Shown one piece after another: positions 21,620 to 34,745 of a DNA stretch of 64,000 nucleotides (the first letter of the stretch is position 1; the number at the start of each line of letters is the position of its first letter). Location of the stretch: contig JAVHKY010000056.1 in NCBI GenBank assembly GCA_035079385.1, forward strand, positions 62,001-126,000, read 5' to 3'. The notes under the pieces were generated by a model that saw only the letters and a list, made by a program, of their open reading frames with translations, searched no databases and was not told the DNA's origin. The position numbers and the translations under genes are program-made. Origin of the DNA: Aspidiotus rigidus. Taxonomy: Eukaryota; Arthropoda; Insecta; Hemiptera; Diaspididae.

Positions 21620-22950
21620 ACGGTATGGCTTTTGTAAAATCCGTACAGCCGTGACATTGAGAAATGAATCATTCAATTCAGATTGACCGTCCGTCACACG
21701 AGACATTGACCTTACTTTATATTCCACAATATTTATCGGCCTCATATACACAAAATTCTCATAAAACTAGCCGTCGTACGACGAAAGAACATTTCATGTT
21801 TTCGCTCCACTCGGACGATTTGCATCAATCAAATTCACTATTATCTGGACTTTGGCCTTTCGTTTTACGCGGAAGCAGAATTAGTCAGCGAAATAGTATC
21901 ATATCCTTTGCTTATAGGACGACGACTTCACCATACAGTTTCATCTAATGCTTACAAATAACGAAACATAAATAAACGAGTCACAAATTATTGGCCGAAA
22001 GATAATTTGTCTGTTTCACGAATTCAGCGAGCCCGTTCACAAATTAAAAGAAATAAATATCTTCCGATGGTTGTACGGGAAAATAGATACTTATACCCCG
22101 CTTGCTATACTCCTTTGCATTCTCGCTCTCTCTTTTTCTCGATTCTTCTTTCCAGACTAACTCGTCGTGAGGGAAAGAATGAATAATACTACATTTACTA
22201 TTCCTAATATTACTGAACCTGCTTCCTTGTTGAGGGATGTTGTCTGCAATACTACACACACTGTTTACGCGATGTGTAGGGAAAAAATATTTTCCAAAAT
22301 ACGACGACAAATACGTGTATAGTCGAGAGAACAAATTCGTCTCCTCCCGAAAAGGAAGAAGAGGAAAAAAAATGTCTAAATAATGGCGTAAAATATTCGC
22401 TCAAATTGAATATCACGCTGGCACAAGACGAAAGTTGAATTCGCGCTTTCAGTAAATATATTGAATTTTCGTGTACCCTTCTTGCGAAGAAGCGGTTTGT
22501 TTGATAAAATACGACTCGCGACTACGCAAATAAAATTTCAATTATCGTATATAAGCGCTAGTCCTCCCATCCTCTTGTGCTGCTCCTCTTGTCGGTCTTA
22601 CTGCTTCGATGACGACCGATTACGTTCTGTATTTATTATAGATTTGGGAATCGAATTTTGCATTATTAAAATAAACTCGGTGACGATGACGGAGATGGGA
22701 AGACACGCTACAAATTACCCCTTTCCTTTCTTTGTATATACATATAGCCGTTGGTTGGTCTCCTTTTTCCCAAGATGTCATAACGAATCGATGATGATGA
22801 AATGAGTGATACGAGTATCGGTCTCGGTTACCAAAAATTACTTTTAGCTAGAAAAAGGGGAAATTAGAAACAAAAATTGAAAGTTCGTACTTGCCGTCCT
22901 TCTATATAAGAGGTACATACGAGTAAACCGTGTGAGTGCAAAAAATGTTA
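21620..22950. other. Unassigned interval
   Basis: No gene or recognised repeat. Short ORFs on both strands lack motifs. Confidence 0.45.
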
Positions 22951-22956
22951 CTAGTA

Positions 22957-23826
22957 CAATGGCGAACTGTGAATTACAAAAAAATGGTATGAAAGTTGGT
23001 ATGGTGGGCAATAACATCAAAGAAAATTTTAGAGATGGGAAGCCCTCCGAAATTCGCCATAAGAGAAGCGAGGGGCCAATTTTTGAGGTTCCATTTCCCC
23101 CTATGTAAAAGTGGGGTGAGCAATTTCGGCGTCATTGGGGTTGACTTTAAATTTTTTCACCCTCCTGAATACGAATATGTAATTCTTTTCAAGATTCGAA
23201 CACGAGAAGTGACCAAAATTTCAAATTAAATATTTCCATATTTTCCTATTTTTTTGAAAAATACGTAAAAATAACGTTTTTTTTTTTCTCTGGACCAAAT
23301 AAATTGTTCAGGATCAAATTTTCAGTACACTATTCGAGTAGTGGACGTCAAATGTGAGATTTTAACGTAGATATGAGCTCTCTACGTTGACGTGGGGGGA
23401 AACAGAAAGTACCGCAAGTTGCCTAATTTCCAGGATTCTTCATATTTTTCACACGTTTTCTGAATATTTCCATCTTTATACATAATGTGAAGGATTTTGA
23501 AGCATCAAAAATTGCAGATATGGTGACTGGAAACTTCAAACAATCAAGCAATATGTCTTTGAGCCTTCCGCTCCACCGTGGTTGGCATTTAGGAAGTCAC
23601 ATAATAGGTTTCTTCCGAAACATATAATATATTCGACAAGTATTGAGATAGATTTTAAAATTTCCATAAAACAATGACCTCTTGTGGAGATATAATACGA
23701 TACTGACGCTCGATCCTTTTGGCCATTTTGCAGGGGGCAGGGGGATCCCGGGGAAAATTTTGATGATAGAATTTTTGAATGGAAAAAAATTGACTTCTTT
23801 TGATCAAGTTTTGATCTCATTTTCGT
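22957..23826 (+). repeat. Long inverted repeat, left arm (~870 bp)
   Basis: It pairs with the right arm at 24789-25703 over almost its whole length. Matching landmarks include ACTGTGAATTACAAAAAAATGG, CCGAAATTCGCCATAAGAGAAG, GGCGTCATTGGGGTTGA, CTGAATACGAATATGTAATTC and GATGATAGAATTTTTGAATG. Identity is around 85% by eye, with scattered indels. No protein is encoded. Confidence 0.85.
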
Positions 23827-24788
23827 TATAAAAAGCACTTCTCTACAGTTACAACACGGCAAAAAGGACTACTCGACAGCGAAAGCATTTCTGTATACAG
23901 TCGACGAATTTGAAATTCATCGCAATCGGTCTTCTTCAACGTCTCCGATAAACAGTTGTATTTATATGTCTACTAGCGTCTTTGATGCAGCTTTGTCGGT
24001 CAGCATATGCAGAGAAGTCCGTCACTGTCTTCAGCGATAACCGAGGTGTTACGTAGTCTAAGTAGCGAAAGTCGTCTATGAAGTTGCAGTTGTTAATCAA
24101 ATGGAACACAATAATCACAGAACAATTGATCTGCGTTGTGACGAAAATGACCTCTTCGTAGCACGAATTACTGTAGGTCTCTAAAATGATTTTCTCTGAC
24201 GATTGGGTACAAACTTTTCTTTGGAATAATTTGTACAATAACCTCCAAATTATGAGTCCTGAAATTTCTATAACCCCAAGCATAATGCATCAAACTTCCA
24301 CAACTTTAAGTGAGTTCATTTCTTGCCAATACCGCCACGGTTGTTCAACAAATAGCTATGCGGATGCACCAAAAATAATCTTTATCAGTAATGCCGCAGT
24401 TGTAGCTCGAAACGGAACAAAGAAGAGGGGAAAGGTAGCGCTTCATCCTCATTCTAACACTTCGGTAAGCCTTATCTTACCCTATTTGGTACTCAAACGA
24501 AAAACATGACTGTGTTTAGAGAATTAATTTTATTCAAAGACGGTGTCTCAAGTTTGTAAAAATGGGAAGATTTTAAAGTTGCGGATGGACGCAGGGGTCA
24601 ATTTCCTGAAAGGAGGATTGAATTTGAATATATTTTCAGTGGCGTGGCCAAAAAATTTTTCTAGGAGTAGTAGAAGAAAAAATTGGAGAAAAGAAATTTG
24701 ATATTTCATGTGTCTTAGGAGGTTCAACACCTCTAATCCCCCCTCGCCACTTCACTGACACTTTTGTATCTCCCCTCGGCTCCCCATC
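23827..24788. other. Spacer of the long inverted repeat
   Basis: About 0.96 kb separates the arms. ORFs here (23936-24283 minus and 24186-24509 plus) are antisense to each other and motif-free. Confidence 0.5.
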
Positions 24789-25703
24789 CCCTGAAAATAA
24801 TAGAACAAAAAGATATCAACATTTGAACAAAAGAAGTCAATATTTTTTCATTCAAAAATTCTACCATCAAAATTTTCCTCGGATCCCCCTCCCCCCTGCA
24901 AAATGGCCAAAAGGATCTCACGTCAGTATAGTATTATATCTCCAAAAGAGGTCATTGTTTTAAGGAGCGGTTATTATCATGGAAATTTTAAAATCTATCT
25001 CAATACTGAAGATTTGTCGATTATGTTTCGGAAAAAACCTATTATGTGACTTCTTAAATACCAACCAAGGTGGAACGGAAGGCTCAAAGACATATAGCTT
25101 GATCGTTCGAAGTTTCCAGTCACATATCTGCAATTTTTAATGCTTCAAAATTCTTCACATAATGTACAAAGATGAAAATATTCAAAAAACGTGTGAAAAA
25201 TATGAAAAATCCTCGAAATTAGGCAACTTGCGGTGCCTCCTGTTTTCCCCCACGTCGACGTAGAGAGCTCATATTTACGTTAAAATCTCATATTTGACCC
25301 CCATTATTCGAATATTATACTGGAAATTTGATCCTGAATCACGTATTTGGTCTAGAGAAGAAAAACCGTTATTTTTACGTATTTTTCAAGAAAAAAAGGA
25401 AAATATGGAAATTTCTAATTTGAAATTTGGGTCACTTCTCGTGTTCGAATCTTGAAAAGAATTACATATTCGTATTCAGGAGGGTGAAAATATGTAAAAT
25501 CAACCCCAATGACGCCGAAATTGCTCCCCCTTTTTTACATAGGGGGAGATGGAACCTCAAAAATTGGTCCCCCGCTTCTCTTATGGCGAATTTCGGAAGG
25601 CTCCCCATCTCTAAAATTTTCTTTGGTATCATTACCCACCATACTAATTTTCATGCTTCTATCATTAATAGCCATTTTTTTGTAATTCACAGTTTGCCAC
25701 TGT
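24789..25703 (-). repeat. Long inverted repeat, right arm (~915 bp)
   Basis: Reverse complement of the left arm. The homology stops abruptly at GTTTGCCACTG (about 25703) on the outside and near 24790 on the inside. Confidence 0.85.
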
Positions 25704-25709
25704 AAAAGG

Positions 25710-26960
25710 GAGTTTGCGCTAAATTCATTCTAGTGCAAAAACGTGTTAATAAGTCATCAAACCTACAAAATTTGTATCTCAATTTCATCTTCAATTTACG
25801 CCTCTACCCAACTTTCTACGACTCTTCTGGGTTGAGTTCTGAATCAAACTGTGCCAAAAATTGACCGCAATCTGCCAAAAACCTCAAAAATTGTTCACAC
25901 TTCCATATTTTACTTAAAGTGTTTAACGCTAATTCCGAAAAAAAAAAATACCCGAAAACCCCTGTGAAGCTTGTACCTAGTCTGTTACTTGATTTCCCTG
26001 GTGGCTCGACGAGGTCTCCTCATTTGGGGACGACTGAGGTCTAAGACGTTGAAGTTTTCGATTTTTCCGTGATGTAATCTTCTTTAGCAAGTCGTTTCTT
26101 TAACAATTAACGCCTTTTGGTCTCACCCAGTATAGCAATTCTTTGCTGGAAGGGATTTCTAACGACTACTCTTCACTTTCACCTTCTTTCCTCGAGAAAA
26201 GTGGCAACAAACGATTGAAGACCCGACAGTTTTAGCGAGTAATTCGCCGATATCTGTTTCTTAACGTTCTCTACATCCAACAAATCTCAACCCAATTCAC
26301 ATCTTTTGTTATTTTACGTGACATTTGCTCGGAATCCGAACTTACTAACTCTTCATCATGGAAATAATCGAAAATCCAAATTATACATTTTAGCATCTAA
26401 ATATACGAGTACAAAACTTTCAATACAAATAGAATCAGATTTTAATGATTTCGGGTGGCACAGCACGCAACCATCTCGAGTAGTGACACGTGGGGACAGC
26501 AAATGTAGGTTGAGAAAAAATGAGGGTTGTAGGAAAAATTGAAGTTACAATAATTCAAATATAATTCACAATGTTGGGGCGCCGATTAAAAGTTTTTCCA
26601 GGAGCGTTGGAATACTTTGCGTTGGTGCTGACAAAATAAGAGCACAAAAATAGGAAAAAGAAAACTTTACTTGACTGTATAAAGTATAACTAATTACGAT
26701 CAAGCAAAATTTTTTCATATGCCGCAAAGTGAAGAGCAAATTAAACTTACACAAACACAGAGTAAACGAGTCTAAGAACCCCCTATCAATCGAAAGATGT
26801 TTATAAAAGAGAAATAGCGTGGTATTCAATATTTTTAGGTCTGTTCATAATTTCACCTTGAGAAGAAAGATGAAACAAAATCATGGCCACTACCTCTGAT
26901 ACTGAGAACGTGTCTAATGGCGAAAGCTATTTTTCATTATGTGAAGAATGTTCGTGCATT
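25710..26960. other. Unassigned interval
   Basis: No gene or recognised repeat. Confidence 0.45.
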
Positions 26961-26966
26961 TTTGAA

Positions 26967-27689
26967 TCAATCTGTGACGGATTCATTGTGCTCCAAAATG
27001 AAAATTTCACTTAATAGTTTCACAACAAACGCCAGCAACGGTGATACGGCCAGACACTTGACTTGCTTACCATTCGCACCTTTCTGACTGTAGACGACCA
27101 GTATTATTACTTCTGTCCTCTCGGTTGGAGATTCTTCATTGTCTTTCAATTGATTGTGAGAGCATTCCTCCATCGGATCATGGATCTTAGGCTCATCTTC
27201 AACTCTATTTAAAGGCGAATCCACTATTTTTGACTCTAGCTTCACTAAATGACCCTTGTTTGGCAGTCCATAATTTCTTCATGCCTTTGAACATTCTGTT
27301 TAAAACCTGGCGTTTTTGTGCCCTAAATAATTCTCCCATTCGACTTTTGTCTCTTTAGATGTCCTTGTTATCATGCTGGTCAGCATTTCCAGCATTTGGG
27401 TCAAGTCTATTTGTGAAGCGTACTTAAATGAAGATTCCTCTTTGCTAAATTCTCCTTCCACACAGAAAACAACTTCATTGACGTCCGCACCCTCCGCTAG
27501 TAGAGCTTTCTCCAAATAATTTTCAAGTTTATCTTTGGTTCTAACGTGTGGTAACGATCTCTTCTTCAGATCCTTCTGAAGTTCAACCTTGGTCAACTCC
27601 AATAACTTCTTTTGGGAGGCCGTTGTAATCTTCAATAAGCATAAATATTCGCCTCCTTTATTTTCAATAAGGCTACGTCGCTTCATCAA
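26967..27689 (-). CDS. SAP-like, gag-like ORF with in-frame stop
   Basis: The first ORF (27689-27300, 129 codons) has a SAP-like helix-extended-helix, LLELTKVELQKDLKKRSLPH ... KDKLENYLEKAL, about residues 30-70, then an acidic stretch and a helical DLTQMLEMLTSMITRTSKET block. After a stop at 27300-27302 the frame is open again (27245-26967) with an acidic, N/E-rich segment. SAP-like modules followed by helical segments occur in gag-type proteins of insect retrotransposons and in some chromatin proteins. No zinc knuckle, protease or RT was found beside it. It may be a decayed retrotransposon gag or an unknown host exon. Confidence 0.4.
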
Positions 27690-27699
27690 TTACAAGAGA

Positions 27700-29555
27700 A
27701 AAGTAAGGACGAGTATTTATAATCTTAGATAAACGAACCAAAGACAGTTGATTCGTCCTCCACCTCTCCCCGTCCATACGATTGAAATGTATTAAGCTGA
27801 TCGCGTTACCAGCGAGCCTTTTTAGATTATTCCACAGCAAAGAAGAGCCACGATCACCAGACAGTTGGATGATAAAATAGCGCCAGTGTTGCAGAAGACT
27901 GATTGGTGACTTCCAGAACGACTAAAGCTTTCCGAGGAGAATTGCGAAATTTTAAGTATCTAAACTTGAACTTTGTTTCACCTATTTTCAGCAACTAATT
28001 TTCAGTACCTACTACACATAATGCTTTTCTTTTGAAATATGAATAGTAATATTAATATGTATTCGATATCCTATACGTCTCGAAATGCTGGACGCGATGC
28101 CATATTATGATCAATTACACATGATAGAGCCTGTCCACTTACTGCACTCAAAACAAGGTGCATACGAATAAGCTTTCAGACAGCAAATCACCCATGCACT
28201 TTGGTTGGAAAATTGTATCAAATACCGCGTCACGATCGAATGAACACGCTTTTTAGGTAACACGTCAAAAGAGTGGTTGGACCGGTAAGTGTGAGTAAAC
28301 AGGTACAGCTTATCGTGAGTAAATGAAAAGTAGTGCCCCCGCCCTTTGTTATTGAAGCTATACAGCGCTTTCGTTGGAATTTCTCGCGTTAAGTACTCAA
28401 CGCTGTTGCGAACGAACACGGTAATTGAATGTTAATTAAATGTAATAGTTTGTGCCATTATCTGGAAATACGTTGTACGATGAGATTGTTTGCGGTAACG
28501 CGAGTACACAAATTAAGTATACAGAGAACGTCCATGCGAAAAGAAAGGGGTAAAAGTAAACAACAAACAAAAAATATTGAAGGATTACCTTTAATCATTT
28601 TGTTCGCGCGCGCTACCAATTTTAGTGTGCAGATTTGATATAAAGGTTAAAAACACGAATTAACGAAATGGAAGTTACCCGACGGAGAACGCGAAAAACA
28701 GTGTCGGATAAACCTTATCATAATGTACCGGCGAAGATTCTTCTCCAATCCTTGATTATGTTTACGTAAAAGAGATTTTCTCAGCAGTACTCGCAAGCGC
28801 CGCGTATTTGGATGAAAATTTTTCAAAATGGAATTTCTGTATCATCGCGTTTATCCGATTTTTCGCTTCAATTCCACACGGTGTTTCGTTATTTTGTCGA
28901 ATCGTATTTTGAAGACGTATCTCCGTCCTAAGTGGTAAATAAAAACAAATACAGTTACCTCGTAATGATTCGAAAAAGGTGCTCCAAATCATCGCGGAAA
29001 CTTTTTCTATTTTTGTTGTTAAAAACGTGATTAGGTAGATACGTCTTCGGCAGGATACTCAATTCTGAGTTAGGTTCACTAATACTCATGAGAATCTCGG
29101 TAAATATGTATTATTCAATGCTTGTCGACTCAATAGCAGAGGAGAAATTCCTAATAGCGAGAGAAGATATTGTAGGTTTTCCTGTACTATCGCTCTCAAA
29201 TCACTGGCCTGTAATGTTTTTGTGTCATCTATGTTGGAGCACTTTGCATCGAAAATTCAACCATCTTACACTCTGAAACGCGTTGATGAGGGATTTTGAT
29301 CATTCTATGGATCATCTTAATGGACAGATCTTGCCTATTTTTTTAATAATATTTATGAACGAGCTATATAAACTACACTGAGGGTTATCAACTCGACGGT
29401 TTATAATATTATAGATGATACATCTTATAAATTAAACTTTTAGATTATTGAAAAATGGTGGTAGTGGGTTGGAGAAAGTTATTTATTATGGAGGGGGGTA
29501 GTTAGTAGATACTAACCACCCCCTTCTGAATATTATCCCGCACTATTGCCTTTCG
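27700..29555. other. Unassigned interval
   Basis: No gene recognised. ORFs at 28111-28419 (-), 28429-28638 (+) and 28762-28992 (-) have no motif. Confidence 0.45.

Positions 29556-29558
<3 letters not shown>

Positions 29559-29590
<32 letters not shown>
29559..29590. repeat. (TTA)n microsatellite at LINE 5' boundary
   Basis: About ten TTA units immediately precede the LINE 5' region. The same LINE ends at about 34715-34741 in an ATT-rich tract, so the element may have inserted into, or been flanked by, an older tail. Confidence 0.75.
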
Positions 29591-29822
29591 CATCGCGGTC
29601 GCACGCAGCTCCTCCGACTTTCATAAATTTCAACAGTTTTAGGGCACGGTTTTTGCTGATTTAAGAGTTAAATTAAAGCTTAAGTAATAGGTTATTTGTT
29701 TCAAGTTCAACCTCACCCTACCGCTTTTTAATTATGAAATAAATCGTTATAATTTTACATAAGTGCGCTCCTTATCAGTCATATCAACAGCATTTGTCAC
29801 ATAGTAAGAAAAAACTTCGCAG

Positions 29823-30912
29823 ATGTCCGAAAACAGTGTATGTGGTCGATGTTGTAACAGAATATCGCCAAAAAAAAAGTCTACAGTACCCTTCTGCTAC
29901 AGTTGCAAGAAAAATTTTCACTACAACTGTTCGTCTATAGCCTCGAAAACGTGGACGAGTCTCACAACGGTACAGAAGGATCAGTGGAAGTGTATAGACT
30001 GCAGCACCTCAGTAAACAAAAGGCCGCGGTCCTCGGATCTCTCAGAAGGCGAAAGTGAATCTGACTCCAGTGTAAGTAGCCAGTTAAAGAAACAACCAAG
30101 ATTTACTCGTAAAATGTCCGAGCTAAATCTTGAGAGCATGTCCAAACTTCTGGATGAGAAGCTTCTACCTATACAGGATCAGATACAAACCATTAAGGAG
30201 AACAACGATGTTATACAAAACCACCTCACCAACATAGATCTCAGAGTAGTCGCTGTAGAACAAGAGAACAAAAATCTTCGTTCTGAAATCGCCAAACTAA
30301 AAGAAATTCAGTTGGATAATTTACAATACCAACGCCGAAACAACATCATGTTAACGAATAGGTATACCTCTCAGCGCGAATGAGAACGAAGATGATACCA
30401 CCGAAAAAGTAAAAAAACTTTTTGAATATCTCCAAGTACCATTTAACCCGCTTGAAATTCTTCGCGCTCATCGACTTCCTCCGAGAAAACCTAGACCTGG
30501 TAACAGTAACTCGGTAGTAGCCGCTGAACCTCCAGCTGTCGTAGTTAAGCTGCTAAGTGTGCCACTCAAGAAAAAGCTCATAAGTGCCTCAATTGAGAAG
30601 AAGCCCAATACGTCACTGTTTGGTTCTCAACAACCTCATTCAAGAATCTACCTCAATGATCATCTCATACCTGAATGGCAGGCCCTTTTCAACACAGCTC
30701 GATTCAAGCTCATCAAAGAACCTCCAATAGGGCTGAAATATCATTCCGTTAATCATCGCGACGGAAAGATACGTGCTAAACTAACTGCTACATCACGGCC
30801 GGTGAAGATAAACTCGCAAGAAGACCTTGATCAATTAGTTACTGCAATAACATATCGAATTGTGCCTCAAAACTCTATTTCCGGTGATACCTATGAAATC
30901 ACTCAAAGATAG
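29823..30912 (+). pseudogene. LINE ORF1: PHD-like finger and coiled coil
   Basis: Residues 7-60 form a cysteine-rich finger (CGRCCNR ... CYSCKKNFHYNCSS ... WKCIDC), the PHD-like pattern of CR1/Jockey ORF1 proteins. An acidic serine-rich linker (SEGESESDSSVSSQ) follows, then a predicted coiled coil (about 95-175). The frame breaks near 30355, after NNIMLT, and resumes in the +1 frame as GIPLSANENED through a C-terminal domain ending at 30912 (SGDTYEITQR). ORF1 proteins bind the element RNA. Confidence 0.85.
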
Positions 30913-31082
30913 ATATACTCATACCTACTCAACTTGTGTTCTCCCATTTGATCAGCATAAAACGAAGAAACCTCAGGAAGAGAGAAAAAAAATGAGAAGA
31001 AATCAGCAAGTAAGTTTTTACAGTAGGTACCTACGTAGGTATTTATCTTTATTTGTTTTTTTTTTTTTTTTTATGAACTAAC

Positions 31083-34075
31083 ATGACTACAATTAAATTA
31101 CATCAAAATTGCAGTAACAAAACAGAATTAATCATCTTGACATTTAACATTCGATCGTGGTCAAAACACTATGATGAATTCTCGGCCTACCTCTGTAATC
31201 TGAAACAAAAAAAAAACATAGATCCAGATATTATTGTACTAACAGAAACCTGGATAAACACTGCACTGAGCAAATTACTTATCTGAGTCTAGACGGTTTC
31301 CGTAATGAAATCTGCCCTCGTCAGGACAACACGCGTTCTGGAGGAGTTATAATATTTATTCGAGACAATCTGACATACACTAGTTCTTCTTACCCAATGA
31401 AAACTTTTGAAGCACTTTCGATAGAACTCCAGATCCCAAATTTAACAAATTCCGGCTCAAATAGGCCTAATAGTAATCCAGATATTGTCGAAATTATAGG
31501 CATCTATAGAGATCAGAGGAAAAATCAAAATGAATTTATTTCAGAACTCGAACTTACAGATCTCCTCAGAAAAAATGAAAGGAACATACTCACAGGTGAC
31601 TTGAACATTGATCTTCTGAACTCCAAAATTAACACAGCTTGGCTAAATATTCTCTCATCCCACGGTTTCATTTCTTACAACAATAGTCCAACTCGATTTG
31701 GTGTAAATAAACACGGTGAAATAACTAAAACATGCCTGGATCATCTGTTTGCCAGAAACTTTGATAACAATAACGTCTCTTGTCACGTACACGAAACTGG
31801 GATAACGGATCACAGAGCTTTACTAACAACTACTAGGGTGGTACACACAATAACATTAACTAGCGCTGCGACGATAAAAAGTATTCCCTTTTTGAATCAC
31901 AACAAACTGCTAAAATTATTGCAACAAGAATCCTGGGAGAAATTAGATTTCTGCAGCGTCGACTCTGCCTTTGAAAGTTTCATACCTATTTATAATAACC
32001 TCAAATCAAAAAGCCTCGAAGCAACAAAAATAAAAGTCATGAAAGGTGAAAAAAAAAGAACATGTTGGCTCAGTAACAAATCCCTCGAACTGTCCCAAAT
32101 AAAAAAAGAACTTTACAAGCAGATGCGAAAGAGAAAAGAACGGGATAATACATACGAAATGCTAAGAACACAGTTCAAAGCTATCAGTGGTGAACTAGGT
32201 AAAAGCACACGAAAAGATAAAATAGATTATTACAATCAGCAACTAAATCAGTGCAGAAACTCAACGGAATATTGGAGTGAACTGAAAAAAATATGTAAAC
32301 GAGACAGAAATAAAAAAGACCAGCCTGATATAAAATTGAAAGAAGACGAAAATAGTAGAGAAATAGTAGACCCATCTGAAATTACAGAAGCCCTAAACAT
32401 ACACTATGCTACTGTCAGTACTAAGGTCATGGACAAAAATCCCCTTTTCAAATCAAAAATAAACATAAATTACTCTCTCAAACAAGAAAAAATGTCATTG
32501 AATAGTTTTGGCTGTCACGAAATCACTGTCTATGACATCTACAAGGCCGTTAAAAAACTTTCAAAAAAAAAGTCAAGTGGAGATGATGGGATAACAGCCT
32601 TAGAGATAAAGAAATATTGGGAACATCTGAGCGTTCCCCTTGTCATGATACTCAATTTCTCGCTAATAAAAGGTATATTCCCAAAAATCCTAAAAAAACA
32701 AACTATCACTCCAATACCTAAAAAAACCAATGCATCAAAATTAGAAGATTTTCGACCTATTTCAATTATATCCACACTTTCTAAGCTGTTTGAAATAATT
32801 GTACAAGAGCAAATTGTAAAATTTCTTCTCAAACAGAAATTTTTCAATCAAAATCAATTTGGATTTCTTCCTGCTCGCAGCACTTCCGAGGCAGTTCGAG
32901 CTCACATTTTTGAAATTACAAACGGCTTGGAAAGTGGGGAAAAAGTTTTAGGACTTTATCTAGACATAGCAAAAGCATTTGACTGTGTAAATTATGAAAT
33001 ACTCTTGGAGAAACTGTTTAGAGCAGGATTTCGCGGTGAATTTCATAATTGGTTGACCTCCTATCTTACTGGTAGAGAACAACGCGTAAAATACAAAGAA
33101 TTTAAAAGTACCTCTCTGCCGGTAACTTCAGGAGTTCCGCAGGGGAGTACCCTCGGCCCCATCCTCTTTCTCGTTTACATTAACAGTCTTTTAGAACTAT
33201 CATTACTGGGCCCTGTGTTCTCCTTTGCAGACGACACTGCAATGGTCTATGCTGCTGAATCAACCTCTGAAGCTATCAATAAATTAGAGTCTGATCTCCT
33301 AAAATTAAACCACTGATTCCTGTATCACAAGATATGCCCTAACCTTGAAAAAACAAAAGCTGTCCATTTTCGATACAAAAAGTCACAGCATCAGAACCTA
33401 GCTATTATCTGGCACCTACCAAACTGCAATAAAACACTCTGTAACTGCTACAAAATTGAGACAGCCCCACAGATGAAATATCTTGGAATTATACTCAATA
33501 CAAACCTAAACTGGCGGGAACACTCTCTTTATATGCAAACAAAACTACGTAAACTGAATTACCTCATGTACTATACTAGAAACGCTTTACCAGAAAAAAC
33601 TCGAATACAGGTGTACAAAGCCTTTTATGAGCCTGTACTTCATTACGGCATAGAATGTTGGGGCGGCGCTGCAAATTACATTCTCAAACCAATTTGTACA
33701 ATGCAAAAATACGCAGTTAGATCAATAGCAGGGGCTCGTCGTGCAGACCACTCACAAGCGCTTTTTAGTAAATTCAAACTATTACCCTTACACGGACTGT
33801 ATGAACGAGCACTAGTTTCTGTACTCCATCGCCAAGCTCTCAAAAACCAACTCCCACAACCATCAACGCAATACTATTCAACAAGACACCAACAGAGATT
33901 CCAACCACCGAGAAAGTGGATTAGTAAAAAAGCCCGTAGACAAGCGAACTATAAAATACCTACCTTCGCCTCTACTCTACCAACAGAACTAATTCAAAAT
34001 TTGGGGGGTTCCAGCTTTCTGATAAAATTAAAGGCGCACCTGCTCAAAAAATACGAGACAGAATTGAAACAATAA
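31083..34075 (+). pseudogene. LINE ORF2: AP endonuclease and reverse transcriptase
   Basis: The endonuclease has LTFNIRSWSKHYDEF, DIIVLTETW, then after a one-base frameshift near 31265, GVIIFIRDN, NILTGDLNID, TCLDHLFARN and GITDHRAL. The RT has SGDDGITALEIKK, TPIPKK, DFRPISIIS, NQFGFLPARST, motif A LYLDIAKAFD, motif B SGVPQGSTLGP and motif C FSFADDTAMV. A TGA at 33314-33316 (NH-stop-FLYHK) sits where a TGG would restore W. The frame then continues without shift to 34075 through thumb and C-terminal sequence (YLGIILNTNLNWREH). Catalytic Asp residues are all present. Confidence 0.9.
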
Positions 34076-34080
34076 CATAC

Positions 34081-34745
34081 TAGGGTGGGGAGGAGTAGCC
34101 ACGCGACCGCTAAAATAAAATAAAAATAAAAATATAGAAAATATTACCAATATTGTACCTTTTTTTTTTTTTTTTTTTTTTTTGTTATTATCACTGATAC
34201 TATTATTTATTCATTTACCTATTCCTGTTATTTTTATTATTTATATATACGTTTTCCTTATCTTTTATTCATTTCATCTGTTTACTTATTTATTTATTTT
34301 TTTTACTTTTTATTTATTTATTTGTTTTCTTCTTTTCTTTCTTTTTTTTTTTTTTTTTCTTTTTGAGTATCAGCAGAAGTGTTTTTTTTTGTTTCTTTTT
34401 ATTTTATTTTTATTATTCATCTGTACTTTTTCCTTTATTTTTTTTTTTTTTTTTACTTATTTCATTTGTTTATTTCCTTATATTTATTTATTTATTTACT
34501 TTTTTAGTCTCAACAAAAGTGTTTGAGTTTCCTCTTTTTATTTTTATTTATTTATTTATTTATTTTTCGTTTTTGTTTTTGTTTTTTAATTATTATTTCA
34601 TTTTATTTTGTAAGTAATAGTAATCCCAATTCCGCTCGCTCAACTAATAATGAGCATGGGGTGGGAGAAAACCTTATTTATTTACAATCGAGACTGTATT
34701 CTTTCTTGCCAATAAAGAATTATTATTATTGTTATTATTATAATT
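34081..34745 (+). other. LINE 3' UTR, T-rich
   Basis: It holds several long T-tracts with TTTATTTATT and TTTCTTTT filler, then AACCTTATTTATTTACAATCG and CCAATAAAGAATTATTATTATTG. The three overlapping plus-strand ORFs made of F/L/Y/I are artefacts of the T-richness. Confidence 0.7.

Larger units (their letters stand above)
29591..34745 (+). mobile_element. Nearly complete CR1/Jockey-type non-LTR retrotransposon
   Basis: A ~5.15-kb LINE has a ~230-bp 5' leader, ORF1, a ~170-bp spacer, ORF2 (AP endonuclease plus RT) and a T-rich 3' UTR of ~650 bp ending in an ATT-type tract after AATAAAG. Each ORF has one frameshift, and ORF2 has one in-frame TGA. Few lesions in ~4 kb of coding sequence make this the youngest LINE in the window. 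Clade assignment rests on the PHD-type ORF1 finger, the RT motifs and the absence of RNase H. Confidence 0.85.

Noticed and set aside
32184..32847. Minus-strand ORFs inside the LINE ORF2
   Set aside because: Antisense shadows of a clear reverse-transcriptase frame.
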